Shown one piece after another: positions 1-7,408 of a DNA stretch of 22,266 bases. The notes below the pieces were generated by a model. It did no database searches. It saw nothing but the letters and a program-made list of their open reading frames with translations, and was not told where the DNA came from. Where the stretch lies: positions 1 to 22,266 of the forward strand of contig NZ_CAUFJQ010000018.1 in assembly GCF_959025735.1 (NCBI RefSeq), written 5' to 3'. The translations under genes and the position numbers were made by a program. The DNA comes from an uncultured Streptococcus sp. (GTDB taxonomy: Bacteria > Bacillota > Bacilli > Lactobacillales > Streptococcaceae). The number at the start of each line of letters is the position of its first letter. Position 1 is the first letter of the stretch.

Positions 1-557
1 CCAATGAGCCGACAGAAATTGCTCTTCTCAACCATGTTTCCAGCTATGTTGGATCCACCTGCTACGTCGTGCACCGCCTAGATAAGGAAACCAGCGGAGC
101 GATTTTATTTGCTAAAAGCCCTTTTATCCTGCCCATTCTCAACCGCATTTTGGAAGATAAAAACATCCAACGCGAGTACTGGGCCTTGATCCAAGGTAGC
201 TTAGCACAAAAAACCATCGTCTACAAGGATAAAATCGGACGCGATCGCCACGATCGGCGCAAGCGCCTGGTCGATCCACGCAAGGGACAGTATGCAGAAA
301 CCCAGGTGACACAACTGAAAAAAATCGGGCGAAACAGCCTGGTCAAATGCCAGCTTAAGACGGGGCGTACCCATCAGATCCGGGTGCACCTCTCCCATCA
401 TGGGCACCCGATTGTCGGAGACCCTCTCTATAACCCTGCACGCGGAGAGCGACTCATGCTCCATGCCCACCGCTTGACCTTCACCAATCCATTAACCCTT
501 GAAACCATCCAAGTCGAAGCCCCTTCTAAGAGTTTCGAAGAAGGGTTGAAAAAATGA
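1..557 (+). CDS. RluA/RluD-family 23S rRNA pseudouridine synthase, C-terminal part
   Basis: This gene is cut by the left edge; the reading frame is open from base 3 and ends at TGA 555-557, so about 184 C-terminal residues are visible. It would isomerise specific uridines in rRNA to pseudouridine in the cytoplasm. The hallmark HRLDKETSG motif (Asp is the catalytic residue of the RluA/RluD family) is encoded at about 69-95. The later family block GRTHQIRVHLSHHGHPIVGD follows at about 363-422. The GTG at 69 lies inside the conserved motif and is not the true start. Family membership is clear; which of the RluA, RluC or RluD paralogues it is cannot be told without the N-terminal S4 region. It is convergent with the CHAP gene and unrelated in function to the polysaccharide operon. 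Confidence 0.93.
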   Translation, partial: NEPTEIALLNHVSSYVGSTCYVVHRLDKETSGAILFAKSPFILPILNRILEDKNIQREYWALIQGSLAQKTIVYKDKIGRDRHDRRKRLVDPRKGQYAETQVTQLKKIGRNSLVKCQLKTGRTHQIRVHLSHHGHPIVGDPLYNPARGERLMLHAHRLTFTNPLTLETIQVEAPSKSFEEGLKK

Positions 558-582
558 GAAAAGAACTGAAATAGTCTTCTTA

Positions 583-770
583 GAGACTTTCCTTAAGTGA
601 GTACGGACGTCAGCGAACTTCAAAGAAGTTCCATGACTTAGTTTTGAGCCCCTTCGCTCTTTAATTTCTAGGCTCAGGCTAAAACAGTTTCCCAAACTGT
701 TTTACTCTCAAAACTCCCGAGTGCTTGAAATTCTAATATTTCAAGCACTTTTCTCACTGCGTAAAGTCTC
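583..770. repeat. Nested inverted-repeat intergenic element
   Basis: Between two convergent genes lies a block of nested palindromes. The ends pair as GAGACTTT (583-590) with AAAGTCTC (763-770), and AGTGAG (596-601) with CTCACT (753-758). Inside are GAACTTC/GAAGTTC (615-621/625-631), AGTTTTGAG/CTCAAAACT (640-648/707-715), AAAACAGTTT/AAACTGTTTT (681-690/694-703) and AGTGCTTGAAA/TTTCAAGCACT (720-730/739-749). All arms were matched by eye and are perfect. There is no credible coding frame. It resembles a small mobile or structured repeat of the kind scattered in streptococcal genomes, but it is not the pneumococcal BOX element as I know it, and I cannot name the family. Confidence 0.55.
720..756 (+). 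terminator. Candidate terminator for the pseudouridine synthase gene
   Basis: A perfect 11-bp stem (720-730 with 739-749) with an 8-base loop is followed by TTTCTC. The U-run is short, so this may be a weak terminator or only part of the nested repeat element in which it lies. Confidence 0.4.
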
Positions 771-858
771 CAGTCATTATCGAATAATTCAAAAGATAAA
801 AATCATTTAAAACAATTAACAGAATCTCTCATTTTATTTTAAAAACTTATCTGCATTC
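771..858. other. AT-rich spacer, nothing recognised
   Basis: This stretch between the inverted-repeat element and the CHAP-gene terminator is AT-rich. It has no open frame of interest, no clear promoter and no further palindromes that I can support. Confidence 0.5.
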
Positions 859-885
859 AAAAAAGAAGCCACAGGCTTCTTTTTT
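859..885 (-). terminator. Rho-independent terminator of the CHAP hydrolase gene
   Basis: A perfect 12-bp stem AAAAAAGAAGCC (859-870) / GGCTTCTTTTTT (874-885) with a 3-base loop begins two bases past the TAA stop at 887-889. Read on the minus strand it ends in a run of six U. The symmetry of the stem means it could also stop plus-strand transcripts coming from the pseudouridine synthase side. Confidence 0.85.
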
Positions 886-886
886 A

Positions 887-3649
887 TTATTGATAACGTG
901 GGGTTGCAAATCCACGGATATTACCATGTCCGATTCGGTAGGTATTGCGACGGACTTGGTTGTTGGAGTTTCCTTCAATGGTATGAATGATTCCGTTTGA
1001 GACGCTTTCGACAATTCCGATGTGATCGGCAAAGCCATTATTTTGTTGGCTATTTTGATCCCAGTTAAAGGTGATGATGTCCCCTGCTTTTGGTGTAGTG
1101 GTACCATCTTCATTCCAGATGCCCAAGCGTTTGAAGATCTGGATGTGACGTTCGACTCCACATTCACGGCCAATCAAACCGCTCAAACCTTCCCGCTGGA
1201 AGACTGTTGTGACAAAGATATCACACCAGTCATCGGTCGCCTTCACTGCATAACCAACCGGAAGTGGTTTGACACTGTTATAATCATTGACCAATTGTTG
1301 GTGAGCTGCAGTTCCGCCACGAACGCCCACTAGACTAGCTGCTGCCCGTAAGACACGGTCCCGTTGTCCATTCGTTACACGAGGACTAAAAGCAGTTTGA
1401 TCTACTGTCGCACGGGGATGAAGGGCTGTTTGACCAAGGTTAAAGCCTTCAACGCCACCATCGACATAATCCACATAGACGTGAGTGGTATAGTAACCTG
1501 ATTGGTACTGGTGATTTGCTGCAGAAACCTGCACTTCTGTATGCATACCAGAAGGTGCTGTTGAATACCAGAAAAGATTTTCTTGGTGCGCTTGAGACCA
1601 GGCTGCGACACGGATGTTCTTAATCCGACGGCCCTGAGGCGCTTGATCCACTGTTACCGTATAGGTTCCAGCACCAGAATTGACATTCTTAATAGAAGCT
1701 TGCGTCTTAGTCATAGCATTTCGGAACTCCACTTCTGTAGTCGTGGTACCAACACCTACACGAGAACCATCATTTTGGATATAGTAAAGGTGAATATGGT
1801 ACTTACCAGTAGAGTTCTTGTGATCGCTCGCTTTGACGGATACCTTGTAATCTCCGTTCGCTTGACGAGTTGCTTCATACCAGCGGAGATCATCCTGTCC
1901 GTCCTTATCAGACCAAGTAGGGACTTGCACAGTTCGCACACCTTTAGGATTGTAGACATCCTTGATGATGATATCAAAGGTACCTGTATCCTTGTTGTTG
2001 TTTTGGATCAAGATTGTACCAGAGCGGCGGGCTTGACGCACTTCTGTCGTGGTTTCTGTTATGTAGCTTCGTTGGTTATTTTGATCTACATAATAAACAT
2101 GGACATTGTATTTCCCATCTTCATTTTTATGGTCTGAAGCTTTGATGGTCGCACGATAGCTGCCATCACTTTGACGGACTGCTTTGTGCCATACTAGATC
2201 ATCAGGCCCGTTCGAATCCGACCAGGTTGGGATCAGAACTTCTTTCAAACCATTTGGTGCAACAACATTACGAATAACCGCGTCAAAGGTACCTGTTACG
2301 GTATTGTTGTTCTCAATTGTAACAGTACCACTTGGTTTGACTTCATGTACTTCTGTCTTAGTCTCTGTAATGTAGTTACGTTGATTATTTTGATCTACAT
2401 AGTAAATATGAACATTAAATTCACCTGTGTCATTTTTATGATCAGATGCTTTGATGGTCGCACGATAGCTGCCATCATCTTGACGTTCTGCTTTATGCCA
2501 AACTAAATCGTCCTGACCGTTTTTGTTAGACCAGGTAGGAACTAGAACCTCTTTCAAACCATATGGGGCAACTACATTGCGAATAACTGCATCAAAGGTA
2601 CCTGTCTCTGAATTTTTGTTCTCAATTGTAACAGTACCACTTGGTTTGACCTGGTGAACCTCAACTACTTTTTCAGTCAGATAAAAACGATTATTTGAAA
2701 CATCTACAATGTAGGCGTCAGCACGGTAATTCCCAGTAGAATTCTTATGATCATTCGCTTTTATAGTCACACGATAAGAACCATCTGCTTGACGTGTTGC
2801 CTTATGCCATACAAGGTCATCCTGGCCATTTTCAAGACTCCATGATGGAACTAAAACTTCTTTTAGACCAGTTGGTGCAACAATATTGCTAACAACCGCA
2901 TCAAAGGTACCTGCTACTGGGTTGTTGTTTTCAATCGTCAGAACTCCACTTGGTCGAACATAATCAACCGAAACCACTCGTTCGGCGATATAGTGGGGGT
3001 TACCAGAGTTGTCAACAATATAAGCATCTGCACGGTAGTTTCCTTTATTCCACTTATGCTCACTCGCTTTTATAGTTACTCGATAGCTACCATCCGTTTG
3101 CTTCGTCGCCTTATGCCAGATAAGATCGTCTTGGCCATTTTCTAGACTCCATGATGGCACCAAAACCTCTTTCACACCCCCTGGAGATGTGATATTACTA
3201 ACAACTGCATCAAAGGTACCTGTAGTTTGATCACTGTTTTCAATTGAGAGAGTACCACTTGGTTTCTGTACATGTTCTGTCGGTAAACTATTATTTTCTG
3301 TTTCTACCACTCGTGCGCGTGCGCCGTATGGAGCGCGACTAGCTACCACAGCAGTTGTTGGTTGCTCTGATGGAACCTTCTCGCTAGTAACCTCGTCAGA
3401 AGATGGAGTCGGTGTAACAGGTGTTGCCACTGTTGCAACGGTATTTTCTATCTGAACTGCTTGATCAGTTCCTACCACATTAGCTGTAGTATTCTGCGTT
3501 TCTGATGAAGTCGTTGTTTTTGCAACGACAGCTGATGTATTTTCTGGTGTTTGATCGGACGCACCTTGCTCATCGGCTTTGGCTTGTTGTGTTGAAAAGG
3601 CCAACAAAACAGCTGTCCCTGCGTAAAAAATAAGATCTTTCTTTTTCAT
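887..3649 (-). CDS. Secreted Bsp-like-repeat CHAP-domain cell-wall hydrolase (LytF-like)
   Basis: This is a predicted secreted peptidoglycan hydrolase of 920 residues. I start it at the ATG at 3647-3649 because AAGGGAA lies 5 bases upstream and the resulting N-terminus (MKKKDLIFYAG...) matches the neighbouring paralogue; an upstream in-frame ATG at 3688 would add 13 residues in front of the signal peptide. Order: signal peptide (about 1-25), Thr/Ser/Val-rich linker (26-130), six Bsp-like repeats (about 131-742), and a CHAP domain (about 760-920) with Cys809 in DDWCD, His876 in ADHIGIVE and Glu892 in TIEGN. CHAP domains act as amidases or endopeptidases on peptidoglycan. Bsp repeats plus CHAP is the layout of the competence-induced murein hydrolase LytF of S. 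gordonii, from memory. No LPXTG, choline-binding or LysM motif is seen, so the repeats probably mediate wall binding. The lytic role is inferred. Confidence 0.9.
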   Translation of the reverse strand: MKKKDLIFYAGTAVLLAFSTQQAKADEQGASDQTPENTSAVVAKTTTSSETQNTTANVVGTDQAVQIENTVATVATPVTPTPSSDEVTSEKVPSEQPTTAVVASRAPYGARARVVETENNSLPTEHVQKPSGTLSIENSDQTTGTFDAVVSNITSPGGVKEVLVPSWSLENGQDDLIWHKATKQTDGSYRVTIKASEHKWNKGNYRADAYIVDNSGNPHYIAERVVSVDYVRPSGVLTIENNNPVAGTFDAVVSNIVAPTGLKEVLVPSWSLENGQDDLVWHKATRQADGSYRVTIKANDHKNSTGNYRADAYIVDVSNNRFYLTEKVVEVHQVKPSGTVTIENKNSETGTFDAVIRNVVAPYGLKEVLVPTWSNKNGQDDLVWHKAERQDDGSYRATIKASDHKNDTGEFNVHIYYVDQNNQRNYITETKTEVHEVKPSGTVTIENNNTVTGTFDAVIRNVVAPNGLKEVLIPTWSDSNGPDDLVWHKAVRQSDGSYRATIKASDHKNEDGKYNVHVYYVDQNNQRSYITETTTEVRQARRSGTILIQNNNKDTGTFDIIIKDVYNPKGVRTVQVPTWSDKDGQDDLRWYEATRQANGDYKVSVKASDHKNSTGKYHIHLYYIQNDGSRVGVGTTTTEVEFRNAMTKTQASIKNVNSGAGTYTVTVDQAPQGRRIKNIRVAAWSQAHQENLFWYSTAPSGMHTEVQVSAANHQYQSGYYTTHVYVDYVDGGVEGFNLGQTALHPRATVDQTAFSPRVTNGQRDRVLRAAASLVGVRGGTAAHQQLVNDYNSVKPLPVGYAVKATDDWCDIFVTTVFQREGLSGLIGRECGVERHIQIFKRLGIWNEDGTTTPKAGDIITFNWDQNSQQNNGFADHIGIVESVSNGIIHTIEGNSNNQVRRNTYRIGHGNIRGFATPRYQ
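1424..3259 (-). repeat. Six tandem GBS Bsp-like repeats in the CHAP protein
   Basis: Six units of about 100 residues, each with the pattern GTFDA...VLVPSWS..GQDDL.WH.A..Q.DGSYR..IKASDHK. The first two match units 2-3 of the neighbouring protein, and the last two match its units 5-6. Units 3-4 are a subtype specific to this gene (YVDQNNQR). Unit 6 is divergent and shared by both proteins just before the catalytic domain. The borders are approximate. Confidence 0.85.
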
Positions 3650-3654
3650 GTATC

Positions 3655-3676
3655 TTCCCTTACAAATTTTTATACG
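3655..3676 (-). promoter_or_regulatory. Shared leader motif and RBS of the CHAP gene
   Basis: On the minus strand the motif CGTATAAAA (3668-3676), then TTTGT and AAGGGAA (3655-3661, the ribosome binding site), precede the ATG by 5 bases. Nearly the same string stands before the paralogue at 7271-7294. This helps fix the start codon. Whether CGTATAAAA is bound by a factor is unknown. Confidence 0.6.
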
Positions 3677-3696
3677 GATTGTACCCACATAGTAGT

Positions 3697-3725
3697 ATTA
3701 TAGCATAAACTGCCGGATCAAGAAA
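3697..3725 (-). promoter_or_regulatory. Candidate extended -10 promoter of the CHAP gene
   Basis: On the minus strand TGCTATAAT (3697-3705) is a perfect extended -10 element. At 17-base spacing the -35 position reads TTTCTT, which is poor, as is usual when an extended -10 is present. The start site would lie near 3690, giving a leader of about 40 bases. Confidence 0.55.
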
Positions 3726-3754
3726 CAATATCATGAGAAGATTTTATCCCTCCT

Positions 3755-3790
3755 TTAAAGAAAACAGAAGGCCAAGTCGGCCTTCTGTTT
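3755..3790 (-). terminator. Rho-independent terminator of the GH25/C39 hydrolase gene
   Basis: A perfect 12-bp stem AAACAGAAGGCC (3762-3773) / GGCCTTCTGTTT (3779-3790) with a 5-base loop lies just past the TAA stop (3794-3796). On the minus strand the stem is followed by a U-rich tail (TTTTCTTT). It separates this gene from the CHAP gene. Confidence 0.88.
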
Positions 3791-3793
3791 AGC

Positions 3794-6700
3794 TTATGCA
3801 AAAATTGAGAAGAAAGGTGCTCCGAGCTTGTTATCCATCGGGTCTTTACTCTTAATGGAATGAAGATAATTGATAGAGTACCAGCCGTTGTTGCCACTAT
3901 TATATGGATCGCGTACATAGGTTCTTCCATTGTCATAACCATGCAAGACCAATTCATGAGTATAAGGATCGCTAGTAAATTGGCTATTGCCTACCGCAGC
4001 AAGTACATGCTTGCCAGCCATGAGGGCTTCTGCAATGCCTCCAGCTCCATTAATCAATTGGCTCTTCAAGCCCCAATTACGAGTGGCAGCTACAATCCCA
4101 TCAGAATCTGTTCCTGCTTCACCTTTGTTGAATGAATCAGTATTGTTGTAGAGATAATCAGCTACTGTTGTTGGCAAAATAGTTCTGCCAAGGATATCTG
4201 TGAAGGTCATGGCAAGAGAGGTTGGCACACAACCTGACTGATCGACATTGCTCACACCGTAATATTTCCCAGCCCAACGAGGATCCCGTTGAGAATAATA
4301 GGTTGTTTGTGGGTTCACCTTTTGATTTCGTGGAGACAAGGCTGTTTGACCAAGGTTAAAGCCTTCAACACCACCATCTTTGTAGTCCACATAGACGTGT
4401 GTAGTATAGTTACCCACTTCATTACCGTGATTATTGGCAGAGACTGTGATCTCTGTGTGCATACCTGTCGGCGTTGCGGAATACCAGTAAAGATTTTCTT
4501 GATGAGCTTTGGACCAGGCAGCAACACGGATGTTCTTAATCTGACGACCTTGAGGAGCTTGATCCACAGCTACTGTATAAGTCCCGTTCGTTGCATTGAC
4601 ATTCTTGATAGCAGCTTGCGTCTTGGTCGTCGCATTTCGGAACTCCACGTCTGTAGTCGTGGTACCAATACCAATCCGAGAACCATCATTTTGAATGTAG
4701 TAAAGGTGAACATGGTACTTACCAGTAGAGTTCTTGTGATCGCTCGCTTTGACGGATACCTTGTAGTCCCCGTTCGCTTGGCGAGCCGCTTCATACCAGC
4801 GGAGATCATCCTGTCCATCCTTATCAGACCAAGTTGGGACTTGAACAGCTCGTACCCCTTTAGGGCTGTATACATCCTTGATGATGACATCAAAGGTACC
4901 TGTGTCTTTGTTGTTATTGACAACCGAAATGATTCCAGTTGGTTTATCATGTTTAACATTTACAATCGTTTCAGTAACATAATGACGGTTGTTATCATTA
5001 TCAACGACATAAAGGTCTGCACGATAATTCCCTAGTGAGTTTTTATGATCACTCGCTTTAATGGTCACTCGATAACTTCCATCAGATTGACGATTCGCCT
5101 TGTGCCATACAAGATCATCCTGTCCGTTTTCAAGGCTCCATGATGGAACTAAGATTTCCTTTACACCAGTCGGTGCCACCACATTACGAATAACCGCATC
5201 AAAACTACCAGTTGAAACATTATTGTTTTCGATCGTTAATGAAGCAGTTGGGCGTGATTGACGAACGTCAACTACTTTTTCAGAAATATAATGACGATTG
5301 TTGGAATCATCTACAATGTAGGCATCAGCACGGTAATTACCAGTTGAATCCTTATGATCCGTTGCTTTGATAGTCACACGATAAGAACCATCTGCTTGAC
5401 GCGTTGCCTTGTGCCAAATGAGGTCATCTTGGCCACCAACCAAACTCCATGATGGAACTAGAACTTCTTTTAGACCAGTCGGTGCAACAATATTACTAAC
5501 AACCGCATCAAAGGTACCTGCTACTGGGTTATTGTTTTCAATCGTCAGAACTCCACTTGGTCGAACGTAATCAACCGAAACTACTTTTTCAGAAATATAA
5601 TGACGATTGTTAGAGTTGTCGACGATGTAAGCATCGGCACGATAGTTTCCTTTATCGCCCTTATGCTCACTTGCCTTAATCGTTACGCGATAGCTACCAT
5701 CAGTTTGCTTAGTTGCCTTGTGCCAGATAAGATCATCTTGTCCATTTTCTAGACTCCATGATGGGACTAAAACTTCCTTAACACCTAGTGGTGCTGTGAT
5801 ATTAGTGATCACAGCGTCGAAAGTCCCTGATTTAGCATTATTATTTTCAATAGTAAAACTTGCTTTAGGTTTTAACTGCTCAGGTGCCTTACTAATGAAT
5901 ACTTGAGTCGAGGTTCCGCCAACACCTGTCAATTGCCCATTGTTTTGAACATAGTAAAGGTGGACATTGTAAAGACCGGTTGAGTTTTTATGGTCCGCTG
6001 CTTTTACATTGACGGTATAGGTCCCATTTGCTTGACGGTTGGCTGTGTACCAAACAAGGTCATCTTGACCACCTGTTTCTGACCAGATTGGTACAGAAAC
6101 TGTTCGAACTCCATTTGGCGCCTTAACATTTGAGATGACAACGTCAAAGCGTCCCGCCATGGTATCGTTATTGACAATGTCAATTTTCCCACTTAAGCTG
6201 CCTTCTGTCGGGTCAGCTGCGGGTTTTGCGTTCGCTGTAAAGCGACCTGTATAGTCCACACTGTGGTCAAAGAGGTGTTTTCCTGGAAGCAATTCCGCTT
6301 GAGAAGTGAACTGCCAAGCGCCAGCTTTCCCATTGTAACGCAAGCTTTTCGCATCGTTTACAGACAGTTTTGGAGAAGGATATTGCGCAACCCAGAAATT
6401 CTGAAGGCCAAATTGAGCGGTGTTGACTGGACCTTTCTTGCGAAGATTGTTTTCATCCAACCAGCTGGCACTGGTGTAGAACATCAAGTTGGTGTAGCCA
6501 TTTTTACGCATTTCGTCAGCCCAAGCTTGGGTGGTGCGGTTGATGTTTGACTGCATCTTGGCATCCTCAAAGTCATTGACCATGAGGGTGTTCTTTGGAA
6601 GATTCAAGCGTTGCGCCGCTGCGATATAGAACCGTGCTTCTGCACGCGCTGCTTCTTCAGAAGTATAGCGAGAGAAGTGGTAGGTCGATACTTGCAGACC

Positions 6701-7264
6701 AGCTGCTTGCGCATTGCGAATTTGGTTCTCCGCATTCGGGTTCTTGTACCAAGTATCTTCTGTCAATTTGACAACGACACCACCCACGCCCTTATTAGCT
6801 AGGGTACGGTAGTCGCCAATACTAATATCTCCGTTGTGGCTACTCACATCAACGAATGATTTTGGTTGAACGGCCACATCCGTCGAGCGACCAGCAGGAG
6901 CGTGAGCACCTGTGTTAAAGAAGGTCGTCCTTCCTGTATCAGACGGAAGAGGAGTTTCTTCTTTCTCAGTAGTCGATGCTTCCGTAGTCTTCTCTACAGA
7001 TGGGGTCACACTTTCTGAAGCAGTGGTCTTGCTTACAGGTACCACAGCTGGTTCGGTCACATTTGCTGGTGCTGTGTAGTTGCTTGCGACTGGTGCGACT
7101 GACTTTTCAGTAGTTGCTACTTCTGGCGCTGTTTCAGCTTGGACTTGATTGCCTTCAGTAGTAGCGACTTCTTTTGAAACCAGCTCATCTGCACTGACTC
7201 CCTGAGCAGATACAGCCATCAAGACTGCCGCTCCGGCATAAAAAATAAGATCTTTCTTTTTCAT
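3794..7264 (-). CDS. Secreted GH25 lysozyme / Bsp-like repeats / C39-like peptidase protein
   Basis: A predicted secreted two-headed cell-wall enzyme of 1156 residues. Order: signal peptide (1-25, cut near VSA-DE), Thr/Pro/Glu-rich linker (26-133), GH25 muramidase domain (about 135-342) with FVDVSSH (Asp139) and NDFED (Asp231, Glu233) as the expected catalytic acids, six Bsp-like repeats (about 356-975), and a C-terminal papain-like domain (about 982-1156) resembling peptidase C39_2, with Cys1012 in SGCVPTS, His1103 in THELVLHGY and Asp1119 in VRDPYNS. GH25 enzymes cleave the MurNAc-GlcNAc glycan bond. The substrate of the C39-like domain is unknown; peptide stems or another wall protein are both possible. 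The first 11 residues are the same as in the CHAP paralogue. There is no sortase signal. It has its own candidate promoter and follows the polysaccharide operon on the same strand. Confidence 0.92.
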   Translation of the reverse strand: MKKKDLIFYAGAAVLMAVSAQGVSADELVSKEVATTEGNQVQAETAPEVATTEKSVAPVASNYTAPANVTEPAVVPVSKTTASESVTPSVEKTTEASTTEKEETPLPSDTGRTTFFNTGAHAPAGRSTDVAVQPKSFVDVSSHNGDISIGDYRTLANKGVGGVVVKLTEDTWYKNPNAENQIRNAQAAGLQVSTYHFSRYTSEEAARAEARFYIAAAQRLNLPKNTLMVNDFEDAKMQSNINRTTQAWADEMRKNGYTNLMFYTSASWLDENNLRKKGPVNTAQFGLQNFWVAQYPSPKLSVNDAKSLRYNGKAGAWQFTSQAELLPGKHLFDHSVDYTGRFTANAKPAADPTEGSLSGKIDIVNNDTMAGRFDVVISNVKAPNGVRTVSVPIWSETGGQDDLVWYTANRQANGTYTVNVKAADHKNSTGLYNVHLYYVQNNGQLTGVGGTSTQVFISKAPEQLKPKASFTIENNNAKSGTFDAVITNITAPLGVKEVLVPSWSLENGQDDLIWHKATKQTDGSYRVTIKASEHKGDKGNYRADAYIVDNSNNRHYISEKVVSVDYVRPSGVLTIENNNPVAGTFDAVVSNIVAPTGLKEVLVPSWSLVGGQDDLIWHKATRQADGSYRVTIKATDHKDSTGNYRADAYIVDDSNNRHYISEKVVDVRQSRPTASLTIENNNVSTGSFDAVIRNVVAPTGVKEILVPSWSLENGQDDLVWHKANRQSDGSYRVTIKASDHKNSLGNYRADLYVVDNDNNRHYVTETIVNVKHDKPTGIISVVNNNKDTGTFDVIIKDVYSPKGVRAVQVPTWSDKDGQDDLRWYEAARQANGDYKVSVKASDHKNSTGKYHVHLYYIQNDGSRIGIGTTTTDVEFRNATTKTQAAIKNVNATNGTYTVAVDQAPQGRQIKNIRVAAWSKAHQENLYWYSATPTGMHTEITVSANNHGNEVGNYTTHVYVDYKDGGVEGFNLGQTALSPRNQKVNPQTTYYSQRDPRWAGKYYGVSNVDQSGCVPTSLAMTFTDILGRTILPTTVADYLYNNTDSFNKGEAGTDSDGIVAATRNWGLKSQLINGAGGIAEALMAGKHVLAAVGNSQFTSDPYTHELVLHGYDNGRTYVRDPYNSGNNGWYSINYLHSIKSKDPMDNKLGAPFFSIFA
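4340..6199 (-). repeat. Six tandem GBS Bsp-like repeats in the GH25/C39 protein
   Basis: Six units of about 100 residues between the two catalytic domains. Unit 1 and unit 5 end in a YYVQN/YYIQN-type strand, units 2-4 in an A(D)xYIVD-type strand, and unit 6 is the divergent pre-catalytic unit also found in the CHAP protein. DNA identity with the neighbour is very high in places; for example 54 bases at 4712-4765 equal 1796-1849. The borders are approximate. Confidence 0.85.
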
Positions 7265-7270
7265 ATAAAC

Positions 7271-7294
7271 TTCCCTTTATACAAATTTTATACG
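7271..7294 (-). promoter_or_regulatory. Shared leader motif and RBS of the GH25/C39 gene
   Basis: CGTATAAAA (7286-7294, minus strand), TTTGTAT and AAGGGAA (7271-7277) precede the ATG by 6 bases, matching the leader of the CHAP paralogue. A second CGTATAAAA lies further upstream at 7331-7339. Confidence 0.6.
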
Positions 7295-7300
7295 TTAATC

Positions 7301-7329
7301 ATTTTACCACACGGTTTCAGCGATGAAAA
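7301..7329 (-). promoter_or_regulatory. Candidate sigma-A promoter of the GH25/C39 gene
   Basis: On the minus strand TTTTCA (7324-7329) and TAAAAT (7301-7306) are separated by exactly 17 bases, close to the housekeeping consensus. The start would fall near 7294, about 30 bases before the ATG. The promoter lies between the operon terminator and this gene, so the gene is probably transcribed on its own. Confidence 0.5.
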
Positions 7330-7373
7330 GTTTTATACGGCGAATTTTTAAAATTAGTGATATTTTTTTGAAA

Positions 7374-7404
7374 AACTAAAAAAGAAGTCCGTCTGACTTC
7401 TTTT
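7374..7404 (-). terminator. Rho-independent terminator of the polysaccharide operon
   Basis: A 10-bp stem AAAAGAAGTC (7380-7389) / GACTTCTTTT (7395-7404) with a 5-base loop lies just past the stop at 7409-7411. On the minus strand the stem ends in a run of U. It marks the 3' end of the long operon. Confidence 0.82.
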
Positions 7405-7408
7405 GATC

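Noticed and set aside
492..695. Small minus-strand open frame in the left intergenic region
   Set aside because: It overlaps the end of the pseudouridine synthase gene and the inverted-repeat element, has no good start context and no recognisable family.
1583..2137. Long plus-strand open frame opposite the CHAP gene
   Set aside because: It lies antisense to the Bsp-like repeats, has no ribosome binding site of note and its translation matches nothing. The similar frame at 4289-5035 has the same origin: both mirror the same repeat units.
3668..3677. Canonical late-competence (cin) box before the CHAP gene
   Set aside because: The string is TCCGTATA, not TNCGAATA; the central A is replaced. 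It is kept only as a weak lead in the findings.
3650..3688. Upstream ATG giving a 933-residue CHAP protein
   Set aside because: It would put 13 basic residues before the signal peptide, the RBS fits the inner ATG, and the paralogue starts at the same MKKKDL position.
1424..6199. Repeats as a CRISPR array or tandem satellite
   Set aside because: The units are about 300 bases, in frame, diverged and protein-coding; there are no short identical repeats with unique spacers.
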